NCBI GenBank assembly: GCA_965220505.1
Contig: CBDCQE010000003.1
Span: forward strand, 496,001 to 560,000
Length of the DNA: 64,000 nucleotides
Direction: 5' to 3'
From: Bin87 sp965220505
GTDB lineage: Bacteria; Chloroflexota; Dehalococcoidia; Lucifugimonadales; UBA3495
The position numbers were made by a program, and so were the translations under genes. Below are positions 33,629 to 41,472 of this stretch, piece by piece. The notes under the pieces were generated by a model that worked only from the letters and a program-made list of their open reading frames with translations, did not search any database and was not told the origin of the DNA. Every line of letters starts with the position of its first letter. The first letter of the stretch is position 1.

Positions 33629-34597
33629 TCATGGCGTCAGCAGTATCTTTCCCGTGGTCTCCCTCCCCTCCAGGCGGCGGTGGGCCTCGGCGGCGTCGGA
33701 CAGCGGCAAGTTCAGGCTGACGTTCAGCTTGATCTCCCCCGACTGTACCCAGGACAGGCATTCCTCGGCGCGTTGCAGCAGTTCGTCGCGCGTAGCCGTG
33801 TAGTCGCCCAGGGTGGGGCGGGTGAGGAACAGCGAGCCGTTGCGCAGCATCCCCGAGTCCACCGCTCCTACGGGGCCGCCGGCCTGCCCGTACAGCGCCA
33901 TGCAGCCCCGCCGACCCAGGACGCGCAGGCCCTTCTCGAAGGTCGTTGCGCCCACGGCGTCGTAGATGATCTTGACGCCCTGGCCGTCGGTCATCCGGCG
34001 GACTTCTTCCTCGAAGTCCTGCCGGGTGTACAGGATGACGTCATCGGCGCCCGCGCCGCGGGCCATCGCCGCCTTCTCCTCAGTGGACACGGTGGTGTAC
34101 ACGTGGAGGCCCATGCGCTTCAGCATCTGGATGAGCAGCAGGCCCATTCCGCCGGCGCCGGCGTGGACCAGCGCGCTCTGGCCGGCTTGTAGCGGAGCGA
34201 TGTCGTTGACCAGGAAGTGAGCGGTCATGCACTGGAGCAGTGTGGCCGCGCCGGTCTCGAAGTCCATGTCGTCAGGAATGCGCACCAGCAACCAGGCGGG
34301 TACCGCCTGCTGCTCGGAGTAGGATCCGGTGTGCATGGCGTAGGCAACCCGGTCGCCCACGGCAACCTCGGTGACACCATCGCCAACCGCGACGACCTCA
34401 CCCGATGCTTCACGCCCGGGCGTCCAGGGGAACGCGGCCGGCGGGTTGGTGCCCTTCCGGCTGGAGACGTCGGTGTAGTTGACCCCGATGTTGCGGATGG
34501 CAACGATCGCTTCACCCGGGCCGGCGGTGGGTTCGGGCATGTCTTCATATTTCAGCACGTCGGGTCCGCCGACTTCGTAGGCGCGTATGCCTTTCAT
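33629..34597 (-). CDS. Zeta-crystallin-like NADPH:quinone oxidoreductase (MDR family)
   Basis: 322 residues of the medium-chain dehydrogenase family without zinc ligands. MKGIRAYEVGGPDVLKYEDM is the quinone-reductase opening, VNYTDVSSRKG and WTPGREASGEVVAVGDGV mark the catalytic domain, and LVHAGAGGMGLLLIQMLKRM is the NADPH-binding turn. It probably reduces quinones or enoyl compounds in the cytoplasm. It starts 5 bp after the MmgE/PrpD gene on the same strand, so the two are likely co-transcribed. Confidence 0.9.
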   Translation of the reverse strand: MKGIRAYEVGGPDVLKYEDMPEPTAGPGEAIVAIRNIGVNYTDVSSRKGTNPPAAFPWTPGREASGEVVAVGDGVTEVAVGDRVAYAMHTGSYSEQQAVPAWLLVRIPDDMDFETGAATLLQCMTAHFLVNDIAPLQAGQSALVHAGAGGMGLLLIQMLKRMGLHVYTTVSTEEKAAMARGAGADDVILYTRQDFEEEVRRMTDGQGVKIIYDAVGATTFEKGLRVLGRRGCMALYGQAGGPVGAVDSGMLRNGSLFLTRPTLGDYTATRDELLQRAEECLSWVQSGEIKLNVSLNLPLSDAAEAHRRLEGRETTGKILLTP

Positions 34598-34602
34598 GGT
34601 GT

Positions 34603-35907
34603 TTAACCTCCAAGTACGGATGCCATTCCGGTAACGTTGTCGATTTCGAGGATGCCGCGGAAACTGCTGACCGCTTCGTCAATGTGGTCGGCCGGCAGGA
34701 TATAGCGAGTGCAATAGAGGAATTTGGCGTCCAGTTCCTCGGCGTCCAGCGGCATGGCCGGCGATCCTCGCGGGTGGTCGATGCGATGGCGCAGGGTGCG
34801 GCCGTCGTTGAGGGTAATCGCCACCTCGGCCGGATCGAGGGCCAACGGTGATGCTGGCAGGGTGGCCTCGATGGATATGAGCTCCATCATGGTCCGTACA
34901 CCCTCGTCCCGAACTGCCGGTTCGGAAAAGAAATTGATCAGCGGAGCCCCGTGGCACAGGGTGGCAGCGGCGATGAACCCGATCGAACGGCGGGCCTGCC
35001 AACCGTCGGCGGGCAGGACGTGCGGTAGTTGTTCGGTGGTTCCGGTGGTAACTCCGATGTGTACGGAAGAGACGGCGGACGGCTCAAATCGGTGCAGCTG
35101 GGCCAGGCCGAGAATGGCGTCGATCACGCTGTGGCTTGCCGCATGGCAAGGATACAAACGGATGGTGACCCCTGGATCCTCCAGCCGCCAATGGACGCCC
35201 AGGTCGGCAAGCTCCGCCGTTCCAAACGTCGGGCTGGAGCACGTCCCATCAATTCCGGCCTCGGCGCTCAGCGCGGCTATCACTCCCTGCATGGCGGCTC
35301 TGCCTTGCGACATGGCGGCCGCGCCGGCGGAACCGTGCCCGCTGCCGCCGTTCGCTGAATCAACCGCCAACCCCATCGCACTGCCCAAGCCTTCAGCGTC
35401 CAATCCCAGCAGCATCGACGATGCCACCGCCGCCCCCACCGCGCCAGCCGAACCGCGCGTCGCATCAGCCGTGCTGAGGCGTGCGGCGACCTCGCATCCG
35501 GCGGCGAATGCCGAAAGCACGTCCCGCCCGGAGTACCCGTGCATCTCGCCTAACGCCATCACGGGCGGAAACACGGCTGCGGTGACGTGCGCTCCTGTCC
35601 CGACGGCGTTGTCGTCGTAGTCCAGCAGCCGCACCAAGGTGCCGTTCACCAGCGACGCATACACCGGCGAGGTACGCATGCCCATGCCGATGATGGTGCT
35701 GCGACCGTTGCCGCCCATCTCCCGCACGACACGCGCCAGCGCAACGCCGTCGGGATGCGCCGCCCCCGCCAGGGCGGCGCCGGCGGCGTTGAGCATCATC
35801 TCGCGGCACAACTCGGCTACGGTCGGCGGCAAGGGGATGTCCGCTTGAGCGACGCCGGCGGCGAACTCGGTGATCATCTGAATAGGTTTTGCTTCGCTGC
35901 GATTCAT
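34603..35907 (-). CDS. MmgE/PrpD family protein
   Basis: 434 residues. The MmgE/PrpD family includes 2-methylcitrate dehydratase and many uncharacterised dehydratase-like enzymes. Seen: AAGAALAGAAHPDGVALARV, VNGTLVRLLDYDDNAVGTGA with HVTAAVFPPVMALGE, GSGHGSAGAAAMSQGRAAMQ, then the C-terminal domain with RLYPCHAASHSVIDAILGL and VHIGVTTGTTEQ. The usual DFDD motif is replaced by LDYDDN. No other methylcitrate-cycle gene is nearby, so the substrate is open. A quinone oxidoreductase gene follows in the same direction. Confidence 0.88.
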   Translation of the reverse strand: MNRSEAKPIQMITEFAAGVAQADIPLPPTVAELCREMMLNAAGAALAGAAHPDGVALARVVREMGGNGRSTIIGMGMRTSPVYASLVNGTLVRLLDYDDNAVGTGAHVTAAVFPPVMALGEMHGYSGRDVLSAFAAGCEVAARLSTADATRGSAGAVGAAVASSMLLGLDAEGLGSAMGLAVDSANGGSGHGSAGAAAMSQGRAAMQGVIAALSAEAGIDGTCSSPTFGTAELADLGVHWRLEDPGVTIRLYPCHAASHSVIDAILGLAQLHRFEPSAVSSVHIGVTTGTTEQLPHVLPADGWQARRSIGFIAAATLCHGAPLINFFSEPAVRDEGVRTMMELISIEATLPASPLALDPAEVAITLNDGRTLRHRIDHPRGSPAMPLDAEELDAKFLYCTRYILPADHIDEAVSSFRGILEIDNVTGMASVLGG

Positions 35908-35969
35908 GGCAAGGCAAGGATACCGACGGCCGGCCGCTGGCGCAACGCGGAGGCACGGAACGCGGAGTG

Positions 35970-35975
35970 TATAAT
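35970..35975 (+). promoter_or_regulatory. -10 box (TATAAT) giving a probable leaderless hicA transcript
   Basis: TATAAT ends 6 nt before the GTG at 35982. With normal start-site spacing, transcription would begin at or next to the G of the start codon, so the mRNA would have no leader. No Shine-Dalgarno sequence is present. Confidence 0.55.
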
Positions 35976-35981
35976 GCCGGC

Positions 35982-36182
35982 GTGGACAGCAGGACGGTGA
36001 TACGGCGGCTGGAGGATGATGGTTGGTATGTTGACCGCATCAAAGGATCGCACCACCAAATGAAACACCCTTCCAAACCGGCCACTGTACCGGTACCGCA
36101 TCCGCGCAAGGACGTCCCAATAGGGACGCTGAGAAACATTGAACGGTTGTCGGGTATCAGGTTACGGCAAAGGAACGGCTGA
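35982..36182 (+). CDS. hicA: HicA-type mRNA interferase toxin
   Basis: 66 residues, the usual HicA size, with the family pattern SRTVIRRLEDDGWYVDRIKG, then SHHQMKHPSKPATVPVPHPR; the first His of GSHHQ is the catalytic histidine. HicA is a small dsRBD-fold RNase that cleaves mRNA. The frame is open upstream, but the GTG at 35982 reproduces the normal HicA N-terminus and fits the leaderless promoter. The HicB-like gene starts 1 bp after the stop. Confidence 0.88.
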   Translation: MDSRTVIRRLEDDGWYVDRIKGSHHQMKHPSKPATVPVPHPRKDVPIGTLRNIERLSGIRLRQRNG

Positions 36183-36183
36183 T

Positions 36184-36987
36184 ATGGAACGTACATACAT
36201 CGCTTTGGTTCACAAAGACTTGGACAGTGATTACGGGGTCAGCTTCCCGGACCTGCCAGGCTGCATTACTGTGGGTAGCACACTGGAAGAAGCGCATGAG
36301 ATGGCGCGGGAAGCACTGGCTCTGCACCTCGAAGGGTTGGGCGTGGATGGCGAAGCTGTCCCGCCGCCGGGCTCTGCTGACCAAGCGTTGGCCCACGAAG
36401 ACGCTTTTGATGCCATCGCTCTAATCGTAGTGGAAGCGCTGCCGGAGCGTACGGAAGAAGAAGCGCGGGCCGAGTTTGAGGCGTTCCTGGCATCTGACGA
36501 GTACCAAGAAATCTATGGCCATCCGCTTACTGAGGATGAACTGGATGACTTGCCTGATTATGAGGAGCCTATATCCGAGGCTCTCGCCCATGGTATTGGG
36601 CTGCGGCCGGTAACGGGCGCTGGCGGGAAGCGGATTTACGCTGCTTTGGTACGCCGCGACGCCTACGGGATTTTCGACGTCAGCTTTCCCGACTTTCCTG
36701 ATTGCACGGCTGACGGCAGCGTTCTTGAAGACGCCTGCAAAACAGCGAGGCAGGCGTTGGCTTGTCATTTGGAGAATATGGCTGCCGATGGCGTATCCAT
36801 CCCCAAGCCGAGTTCAGCCTCCAACGTGCTGGCGCATCCCGATGCCGCCGACGCCATAGCCTTGATTGTGGTTGAGGCTTTGACGGAACGAGCGGAAGAA
36901 GCACAGGCGGCTCTGACGACGTTCGAGTCTGTTGCGGAATACGACGGTTCGTATAGTGGCAACGGCGCAATCGTGGAAACGGTCTGA
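36184..36987 (+). CDS. hicB: HicB-like antitoxin with two tandem HicB domains
   Basis: 267 residues, about twice the usual length. The N-terminal copy (1-95) reads RTYIALVHKDLDSDYGVSFP, DLPGCITVGSTLEEAHEMAR and EALALHLEGLGVDGEAVPPP. The C-terminal copy (about 150-245) repeats it: RIYAALVRRDAYGIFDVSFP, DFPDCTADGSVLEDACKTAR and QALACHLENMAADGVSIPKP. Both keep the AHEDAFDAIALIVVEAL-type strand after it. An acidic linker (YGHPLTEDELDDLPDYEE) separates them. HicB copies neutralise HicA and usually end in an HTH or RHH DNA-binding domain; none is visible here. ATG 36184 lies 1 bp after the hicA stop. Confidence 0.85.
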   Translation: MERTYIALVHKDLDSDYGVSFPDLPGCITVGSTLEEAHEMAREALALHLEGLGVDGEAVPPPGSADQALAHEDAFDAIALIVVEALPERTEEEARAEFEAFLASDEYQEIYGHPLTEDELDDLPDYEEPISEALAHGIGLRPVTGAGGKRIYAALVRRDAYGIFDVSFPDFPDCTADGSVLEDACKTARQALACHLENMAADGVSIPKPSSASNVLAHPDAADAIALIVVEALTERAEEAQAALTTFESVAEYDGSYSGNGAIVETV

Positions 36988-37227
36988 GTTTTGATTGAAG
37001 CTGCCGTCGCGATACGTCAAACCAACGAAATGGTGACAGCTCTTGCCAACCACCGCCACGACCAGGATGGCAATATCATTTTCATCTTGCTGGTTCAGCC
37101 GGCGGGGTGAAGCACCGGGTTTCCAGCGTCGGAGTACGGTCAGGGATTTATGCGTGACACGGCGCCCGATCCCGTTTTTAACGGTGATTTCAACAGCAAA
37201 TGAGTTTCCCAAGTTTGGGAGGACGAT
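36988..37227. other. Intergenic gap without a supported gene
   Basis: 240 bp between hicB and lhgO. The minus strand has an open stretch but no start or family resemblance, and no hairpin terminator was found. GGGAGG near 37216 is the ribosome binding site of lhgO. Confidence 0.4.
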
Positions 37228-38478
37228 ATGATGACAAATACCAGCGCCTCCAACTCGGTGGAAGAGCGGCAGTACGACGTGGCCATAGTGGGCGGCGGCA
37301 TCATCGGGCTGTCGACGGCCATGCAGTTGCTGGAACGGTCGCCGGACCTCAGTGTTGCTGTGATCGAGAAAGAGGAGCAGTTGGCCCAGCACCAGACGGG
37401 TCACAACAGCGGCGTCATTCACTCCGGCATCTACTACCGGCCCGGCTCGTGGAAGTCGCGGTTCTGCGTGGGCGGGAAAGACCGCCTCATCCGGTTCTGC
37501 GACGAAAACGAGATCGAGTACGATCCGTGCGGCAAGGTGATTGTCGCCACCCACGAGAGCGAGTTGGGCCGCCTGGACGACCTGTACGAGCGCGGCGTCG
37601 CCAACGGCGTGCCGGACCTCGAGATGGTAGGCCCCGAGCGGTTGCAGGAGATCGAGCCCCACACCACCGGCGTCCGGGCGCTGTGGGCTCCGCACACCGG
37701 CATCGTCGATTACGTGCGGGTGGCCAATGCCTATGCGGGAAAGTTCCAGTCGGCGGGCGGGGATATTTTCACCGGCGCGGCGGTGATACGCAGCAGGCAA
37801 ACCTCGGGAGGCACCGCCCTGGAGACCGAACGCGGAGCCGTTCAGGCGCGGCATGTGATCAACTGCGGCGGGCTTTATGCTGACAAGTTGGCAAAGATGA
37901 TGGGCGAGGAGACCGACGTGCGCATCATCCCCTTCCGCGGGGAGTACTACAAGCTGACGCCGGCCAGCGAAGACCTGGTGAAGGGCCTGATTTATCCGGT
38001 GCCCGACCCCAGGTTCCCCTTCCTGGGAGTGCACTACACGCGCAACATTCACGGCTATGTGGAGGCCGGTCCCAACGCGGTGCTGGCGTGGGCGCGGGAG
38101 GGCTACCGCAAGAGCAACATCAGCGTTGGAGAGACCGCCGGCGCGCTCGCCTTCCCGGGGTTCTGGAAGATGACCGCGCGCCACTGGAAGACGGGCATGC
38201 AGGAAATGCACCGTTCCTACAGCAAGTCCGTGTTCGTCAACGACCTCAAGAAGTTGATCCCCGAAATACGCGCCGAGCACCTGGAACCGGGCGGAAGCGG
38301 CGTGCGCGCCCAGGCGGTGTCCACCTCCGGCGCGATCCTGGACGACTTCCATATCCTGCGGGGCCAGCGGGCGCTGCACGTGCTCAACGCTCCGTCGCCG
38401 GGCGCCACATCGTCGCTGGCCATCGGTGAATACCTGACGGATATGGCGGTTGACGATTTCGGACTAGCGGTTCGCTGA
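37228..38478 (+). CDS. lhgO: L-2-hydroxyglutarate oxidase
   Basis: 416 residues. LhgO is an FAD enzyme of the DAO family that oxidises L-2-hydroxyglutarate to 2-oxoglutarate and passes electrons to the membrane quinone pool. The FAD site is YDVAIVGGGIIGLSTAMQL; HQTGHNSGVIHSGIYYRPGS is the characteristic family motif, followed by FPFLGVHYTRNIHGYVEAGP and the C-terminal FHILRGQRALHVLNAPSPGA. GGGAGGACGAT directly precedes the ATG. No signal or membrane anchor. It stands alone between hicB and purA. The 521-residue antisense frame is a shadow. Confidence 0.93.
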   Translation: MMTNTSASNSVEERQYDVAIVGGGIIGLSTAMQLLERSPDLSVAVIEKEEQLAQHQTGHNSGVIHSGIYYRPGSWKSRFCVGGKDRLIRFCDENEIEYDPCGKVIVATHESELGRLDDLYERGVANGVPDLEMVGPERLQEIEPHTTGVRALWAPHTGIVDYVRVANAYAGKFQSAGGDIFTGAAVIRSRQTSGGTALETERGAVQARHVINCGGLYADKLAKMMGEETDVRIIPFRGEYYKLTPASEDLVKGLIYPVPDPRFPFLGVHYTRNIHGYVEAGPNAVLAWAREGYRKSNISVGETAGALAFPGFWKMTARHWKTGMQEMHRSYSKSVFVNDLKKLIPEIRAEHLEPGGSGVRAQAVSTSGAILDDFHILRGQRALHVLNAPSPGATSSLAIGEYLTDMAVDDFGLAVR

Positions 38479-38593
38479 TCGTCGGACCAGCGCGCTCGCC
38501 AACGCGAGATCCGGGTCTCAGATTCGGATTGATCTTCGGCGTGCGCGGGCGCCCGTCTCCGAAGCCTTCGGCCTGTTACCCCATACGGGTTTC

Positions 38594-38602
38594 TGCTATA
38601 CT
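38594..38602 (+). promoter_or_regulatory. Extended -10 promoter (TGCTATACT) of purA
   Basis: TGC followed by TATACT is an extended -10 element about 115 bp upstream of the purA ATG. It would give a leader of about 105 nt containing a terminator-like hairpin. Confidence 0.45.
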
Positions 38603-38643
38603 TGCCGCCTAGCCGACGAACGCCATCGCACACTAAGAGTCGT

Positions 38644-38678
38644 GCCGCCGCTGGCAAGAGCCTGCGGGGGCGATTTTT
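38644..38678 (+). promoter_or_regulatory. Terminator-like hairpin in the purA leader
   Basis: GCCGCCGC (38644-38651) pairs with GCGGGGGC (38664-38671, one G-G mismatch) around a 12-nt loop, and GATTTTT follows. It lies between the extended -10 and the purA start, so it could be an attenuator. No known riboswitch core was recognised. Confidence 0.35.
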
Positions 38679-38715
38679 CGGTTTAGCTTCTAAAATTATC
38701 CTGGAGTACAGAACA

Positions 38716-40005
38716 ATGCCGGCTTATGCCGTAATCGGGGGACAGTGGGGCGACGAGGGTAAGGGTAAAGTTATCGATTACCTTGCCGGCCAATCCGATT
38801 GCGTGGTGCGATACGCCGGCGGGAACAACGCCGGACACACTGTCATCAACGAGCGTGGACAATTCCAGCTCCACCTGGTGCCTTCCGGCATTTGCTGGCC
38901 GGGCATCACCGGCATCATCGGAAACGGCGTGGTCGTCAATCCCGAAGTGCTCCTGGGGGAGATCTCCGGCCTCGAGCAGCAGGGCATCGACACCAGCCTG
39001 TTGTTCGTCAGCGACCGCGCCCACGTCATCATGCCCTATCACATCCTGCTGGACGAGCTTCAGGAGAAGGCTCGCGGCCGCGGCGCCATCGGCACCACCG
39101 GACAGGGGATCGGCCCGGCCTACGTGGACAAGGCTTCCCGCGACGGCATCCGCGTTGGCGAACTGCTGGATACCACCGAGCAGTTGCCCGACCGGGTGCA
39201 GGCCGCCGTGGAGATGAAGAACCGGGTCATCACCGGCGTGTACGGTGGCGACCCCGTGGACGCGGACGAAATACTCGAACTTTGCCGCCAGTGGGGAGAG
39301 CGGCTGCGGCCAATGGTCCGTCCCACCGAACAGATGGTGCAACACCTGCTGGAACAGGGCAAGCGCGTGCTGCTGGAGGGCGCGCAGGGGACGCTGCTGG
39401 ACGTCGACCACGGGTCGTATCCCTACGTAACGTCATCGTCGCCGTCCATCGGCGGCGCCATCACCGGCCTGGGCATAAACCCCCAGTCCATCGAGGGTGT
39501 CCTCGGCGTGTTCAAGGCCTATTCCACCCGCGTCGGCGGGGGACCGATGCCCACCGAAATGCACGACCAGGCCGGCGCAGACCTGCGGGAGAAAGCCCAC
39601 GAATACGGCACCACCACGGGCCGGGCCCGGCGGGTAGGCTGGTTCGATTCCGTGGCCGCCCGCTACAGCCGCCAGATCAACGGCTTCACCGGAATTGTGT
39701 TGACCCGTCTCGACATCCTGGACGGCATGGAAGAAGTCAAAATCTGCGTCGGCTACCGTGCCGATGGTAAGGATCTGGACCGCTTCCCATCCGATACCGC
39801 CCTGCTGGAGCGCTGCGAACCCATATACGAAAAGATGTCGGGTTGGATGGAACCCACCGCCAGCGCGACACAAACGGAGCAGTTGCCGGCCAACGCCCTG
39901 GCGTACGTGAAGCGAATCGAAGCTCTCGTTGGGTGCGATGCCCAGATCATTTCCACCGGCCCGAGTCGCGAAGAAACCATAGCGATTGAACAGATCATTC
40001 GGTAG
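38716..40005 (+). CDS. purA: Adenylosuccinate synthase
   Basis: 429 residues, full length. PurA couples GTP hydrolysis to condensation of IMP with aspartate, the first committed AMP step. The diagnostic GGQWGDEGKGKVIDYLA with catalytic Asp, AGGNNAGHTV, IGTTGQGIGPAYVDKASRDG, LEGAQGTLLDVDHGSYPYVT and TGRARRVGWFD are all intact. CTGGAG lies 9 nt before the ATG at 38716; the frame is open upstream, but family length requires this start. It is probably transcribed alone from the extended -10 promoter. Confidence 0.96.
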   Translation: MPAYAVIGGQWGDEGKGKVIDYLAGQSDCVVRYAGGNNAGHTVINERGQFQLHLVPSGICWPGITGIIGNGVVVNPEVLLGEISGLEQQGIDTSLLFVSDRAHVIMPYHILLDELQEKARGRGAIGTTGQGIGPAYVDKASRDGIRVGELLDTTEQLPDRVQAAVEMKNRVITGVYGGDPVDADEILELCRQWGERLRPMVRPTEQMVQHLLEQGKRVLLEGAQGTLLDVDHGSYPYVTSSSPSIGGAITGLGINPQSIEGVLGVFKAYSTRVGGGPMPTEMHDQAGADLREKAHEYGTTTGRARRVGWFDSVAARYSRQINGFTGIVLTRLDILDGMEEVKICVGYRADGKDLDRFPSDTALLERCEPIYEKMSGWMEPTASATQTEQLPANALAYVKRIEALVGCDAQIISTGPSREETIAIEQIIR

Positions 40006-40091
40006 CACATTTAACATTTTCGTAATAACATCGTTGTCGCAGCGTCGCCTGCCGGATGGGGGTGAAATAACTAGCTGCGGAGGAAAATGTT

Positions 40092-40559
40092 ATGGCCACA
40101 AATAACGCAACTCCGGCGGACACGTCCATCTTTGGCCGTATCTTCGTGCGGTTCACCGACGAGTTCTATCTCTTATTCAGGCTGATATTCGCCTTCCTTG
40201 TCTCTCTGCACGGGGCGCAGAAGGCATTCCAGATGTGGGGATTTCCACCGCCCGGCAGTGGGCCCCCCGACATTGTTTACGTCGCGGGTTGGATCGAGTT
40301 CATCTCGGCCCTCCTCATCGGCTTCGGTGTGCTGACCCGCCTCGGCGCCGGTGCTTTGTGCGTAACCATGGTGATTGCGTACTTCATGATGCACTTCCCC
40401 AACGGTATTGCCCCGCACATCTTCCCGGCCGAAGGCGGTTTCACCGCTTCCGGTGGTGAGGTTTCTATCCTGTGGTTCGCCATCGCCGGCATCATTGGCA
40501 TCATGGGCAGCCGTAAGTACGGGCTGGAACGCCTCATCCTCAAGAAAGAAATCCTGTAG
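40092..40559 (+). CDS. DoxX-family membrane protein
   Basis: 155 residues with four hydrophobic helices and the DoxX opening LIFAFLVSLHGAQKAFQMWG, followed by VAGWIEFISALLIGFGVLTR and GAGALCVTMVIAYFMMHFPN. DoxX-like proteins are small quinone-interacting or detoxification-linked membrane proteins of unsettled function. GGAGG lies 9 nt before the ATG. It is followed by a hairpin and two small genes in the same direction. Confidence 0.85.
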   Translation: MATNNATPADTSIFGRIFVRFTDEFYLLFRLIFAFLVSLHGAQKAFQMWGFPPPGSGPPDIVYVAGWIEFISALLIGFGVLTRLGAGALCVTMVIAYFMMHFPNGIAPHIFPAEGGFTASGGEVSILWFAIAGIIGIMGSRKYGLERLILKKEIL

Positions 40560-40594
40560 CAACTCCACAACATAGGACCAAACTCACACCGACC

Positions 40595-40620
40595 GCCCGG
40601 CGTCCCCCGTGACGCCGGGC
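40595..40620 (+). terminator. 10-bp GC-rich hairpin after the DoxX gene
   Basis: GCCCGGCGTC (40595-40604) and GACGCCGGGC (40611-40620) form a perfect stem with a 6-nt loop, 14 bp before the next ATG. No T-run follows, so it may be an mRNA-stabilising or partial terminator rather than a true one. Confidence 0.4.
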
Positions 40621-40634
40621 AAAGAGTAGTCATC

Positions 40635-40865
40635 ATGCAGCAACAAGCAGCGCGTTTCGGTATCTATTTCAACTCCTCCCAGAACCAGGTGGTTCGGATC
40701 AATTCCCCCTACTGGTTCCCGCCCGAACCGGATTGGCAGAAGGTCACCGGCGAGGTGAACGCCACTCTCCTGGACCTGCGGCGGATGATCGGGGAGCAGG
40801 GTCTGTCTTCAGACCCCGACGGAGTGACCTGGACCACCCTGCCGTTGTTGGACGAAGACAACTAG
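40635..40865 (+). CDS. Hypothetical protein, 76 aa
   Basis: A small soluble protein: RFGIYFNSSQNQVVRINSPY, WFPPEPDWQKVTGE, then a helix TLLDLRRMIGEQG and an acidic end. No known domain. AAAGAG is a weak ribosome binding site. It ends 6 bp before the next membrane-protein gene, suggesting co-transcription. Confidence 0.6.
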   Translation: MQQQAARFGIYFNSSQNQVVRINSPYWFPPEPDWQKVTGEVNATLLDLRRMIGEQGLSSDPDGVTWTTLPLLDEDN

Positions 40866-40871
40866 CCCGTT

Positions 40872-41396
40872 ATGGCCTCGGAGCCGCCGGGAGCCGTACC
40901 GGAACCGGCCCCCGAGACCGTTGAATATCCCCGCCCGCCCGGATGGCGCGGGCGGATGATGGCCGCCAACCCCGAGCAGGCCCGCCGCTGGATGCGCTGG
41001 GCCTGGGTCTGTGGTCTGGTGTGGTGGGTCTGGACGATAGGAGTGCTGGTGGTTTGGATGGTCGCTCCCGCCCTTGCGGTGTCCGAAGTCGAGGGCAGCG
41101 CCCCGGCGATACCGCCGGCCAACTTGCTCATCTACTACGGTATCGAAGGTCTCGTATTGGCGCTGCTGGCGCTGGGAGTGATGCGCCGCTGGCGGCCGGC
41201 GGCAGTCCTGTTGGCCGTCGGGTTCGTCGTGTCCCGGATCGTGCTGATCCTTCTCGGTCTGATAACCCTGGACAGCTTCCGCGACGCGATATGGCTGGCG
41301 ATTTACGGAGGATTACTGTTCGCCTTCGTGCGGGGCGTACAGGGCGCCTACAGCTACCACTGGTTCACCCGTCCGCCCCTGCCCAAGCAGCGGTAG
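40872..41396 (+). CDS. Four-helix integral membrane protein, function unknown
   Basis: 174 residues: a Pro/Glu-rich cytoplasmic head, then four hydrophobic segments (about 42-67, 84-102, 106-127 and 131-151) and a short basic tail (FTRPPLPKQR). No recognised family motif. It follows the 76-residue gene closely. Confidence 0.65.
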   Translation: MASEPPGAVPEPAPETVEYPRPPGWRGRMMAANPEQARRWMRWAWVCGLVWWVWTIGVLVVWMVAPALAVSEVEGSAPAIPPANLLIYYGIEGLVLALLALGVMRRWRPAAVLLAVGFVVSRIVLILLGLITLDSFRDAIWLAIYGGLLFAFVRGVQGAYSYHWFTRPPLPKQR

Positions 41397-41472
41397 GCGA
41401 TTCTGGGAACACGAATGATGAGGGCGGGTGAGTAACCCGCCCCATTGCTGTTGACGTTTCCGGACGGGCGCG

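Noticed and set aside
36814..38379. 521-residue minus-strand frame over lhgO and hicB
   Set aside because: Covers two well-supported plus-strand genes and shows no family pattern. The gap part (37036-37200) was considered as a gene remnant but nothing was recognised.
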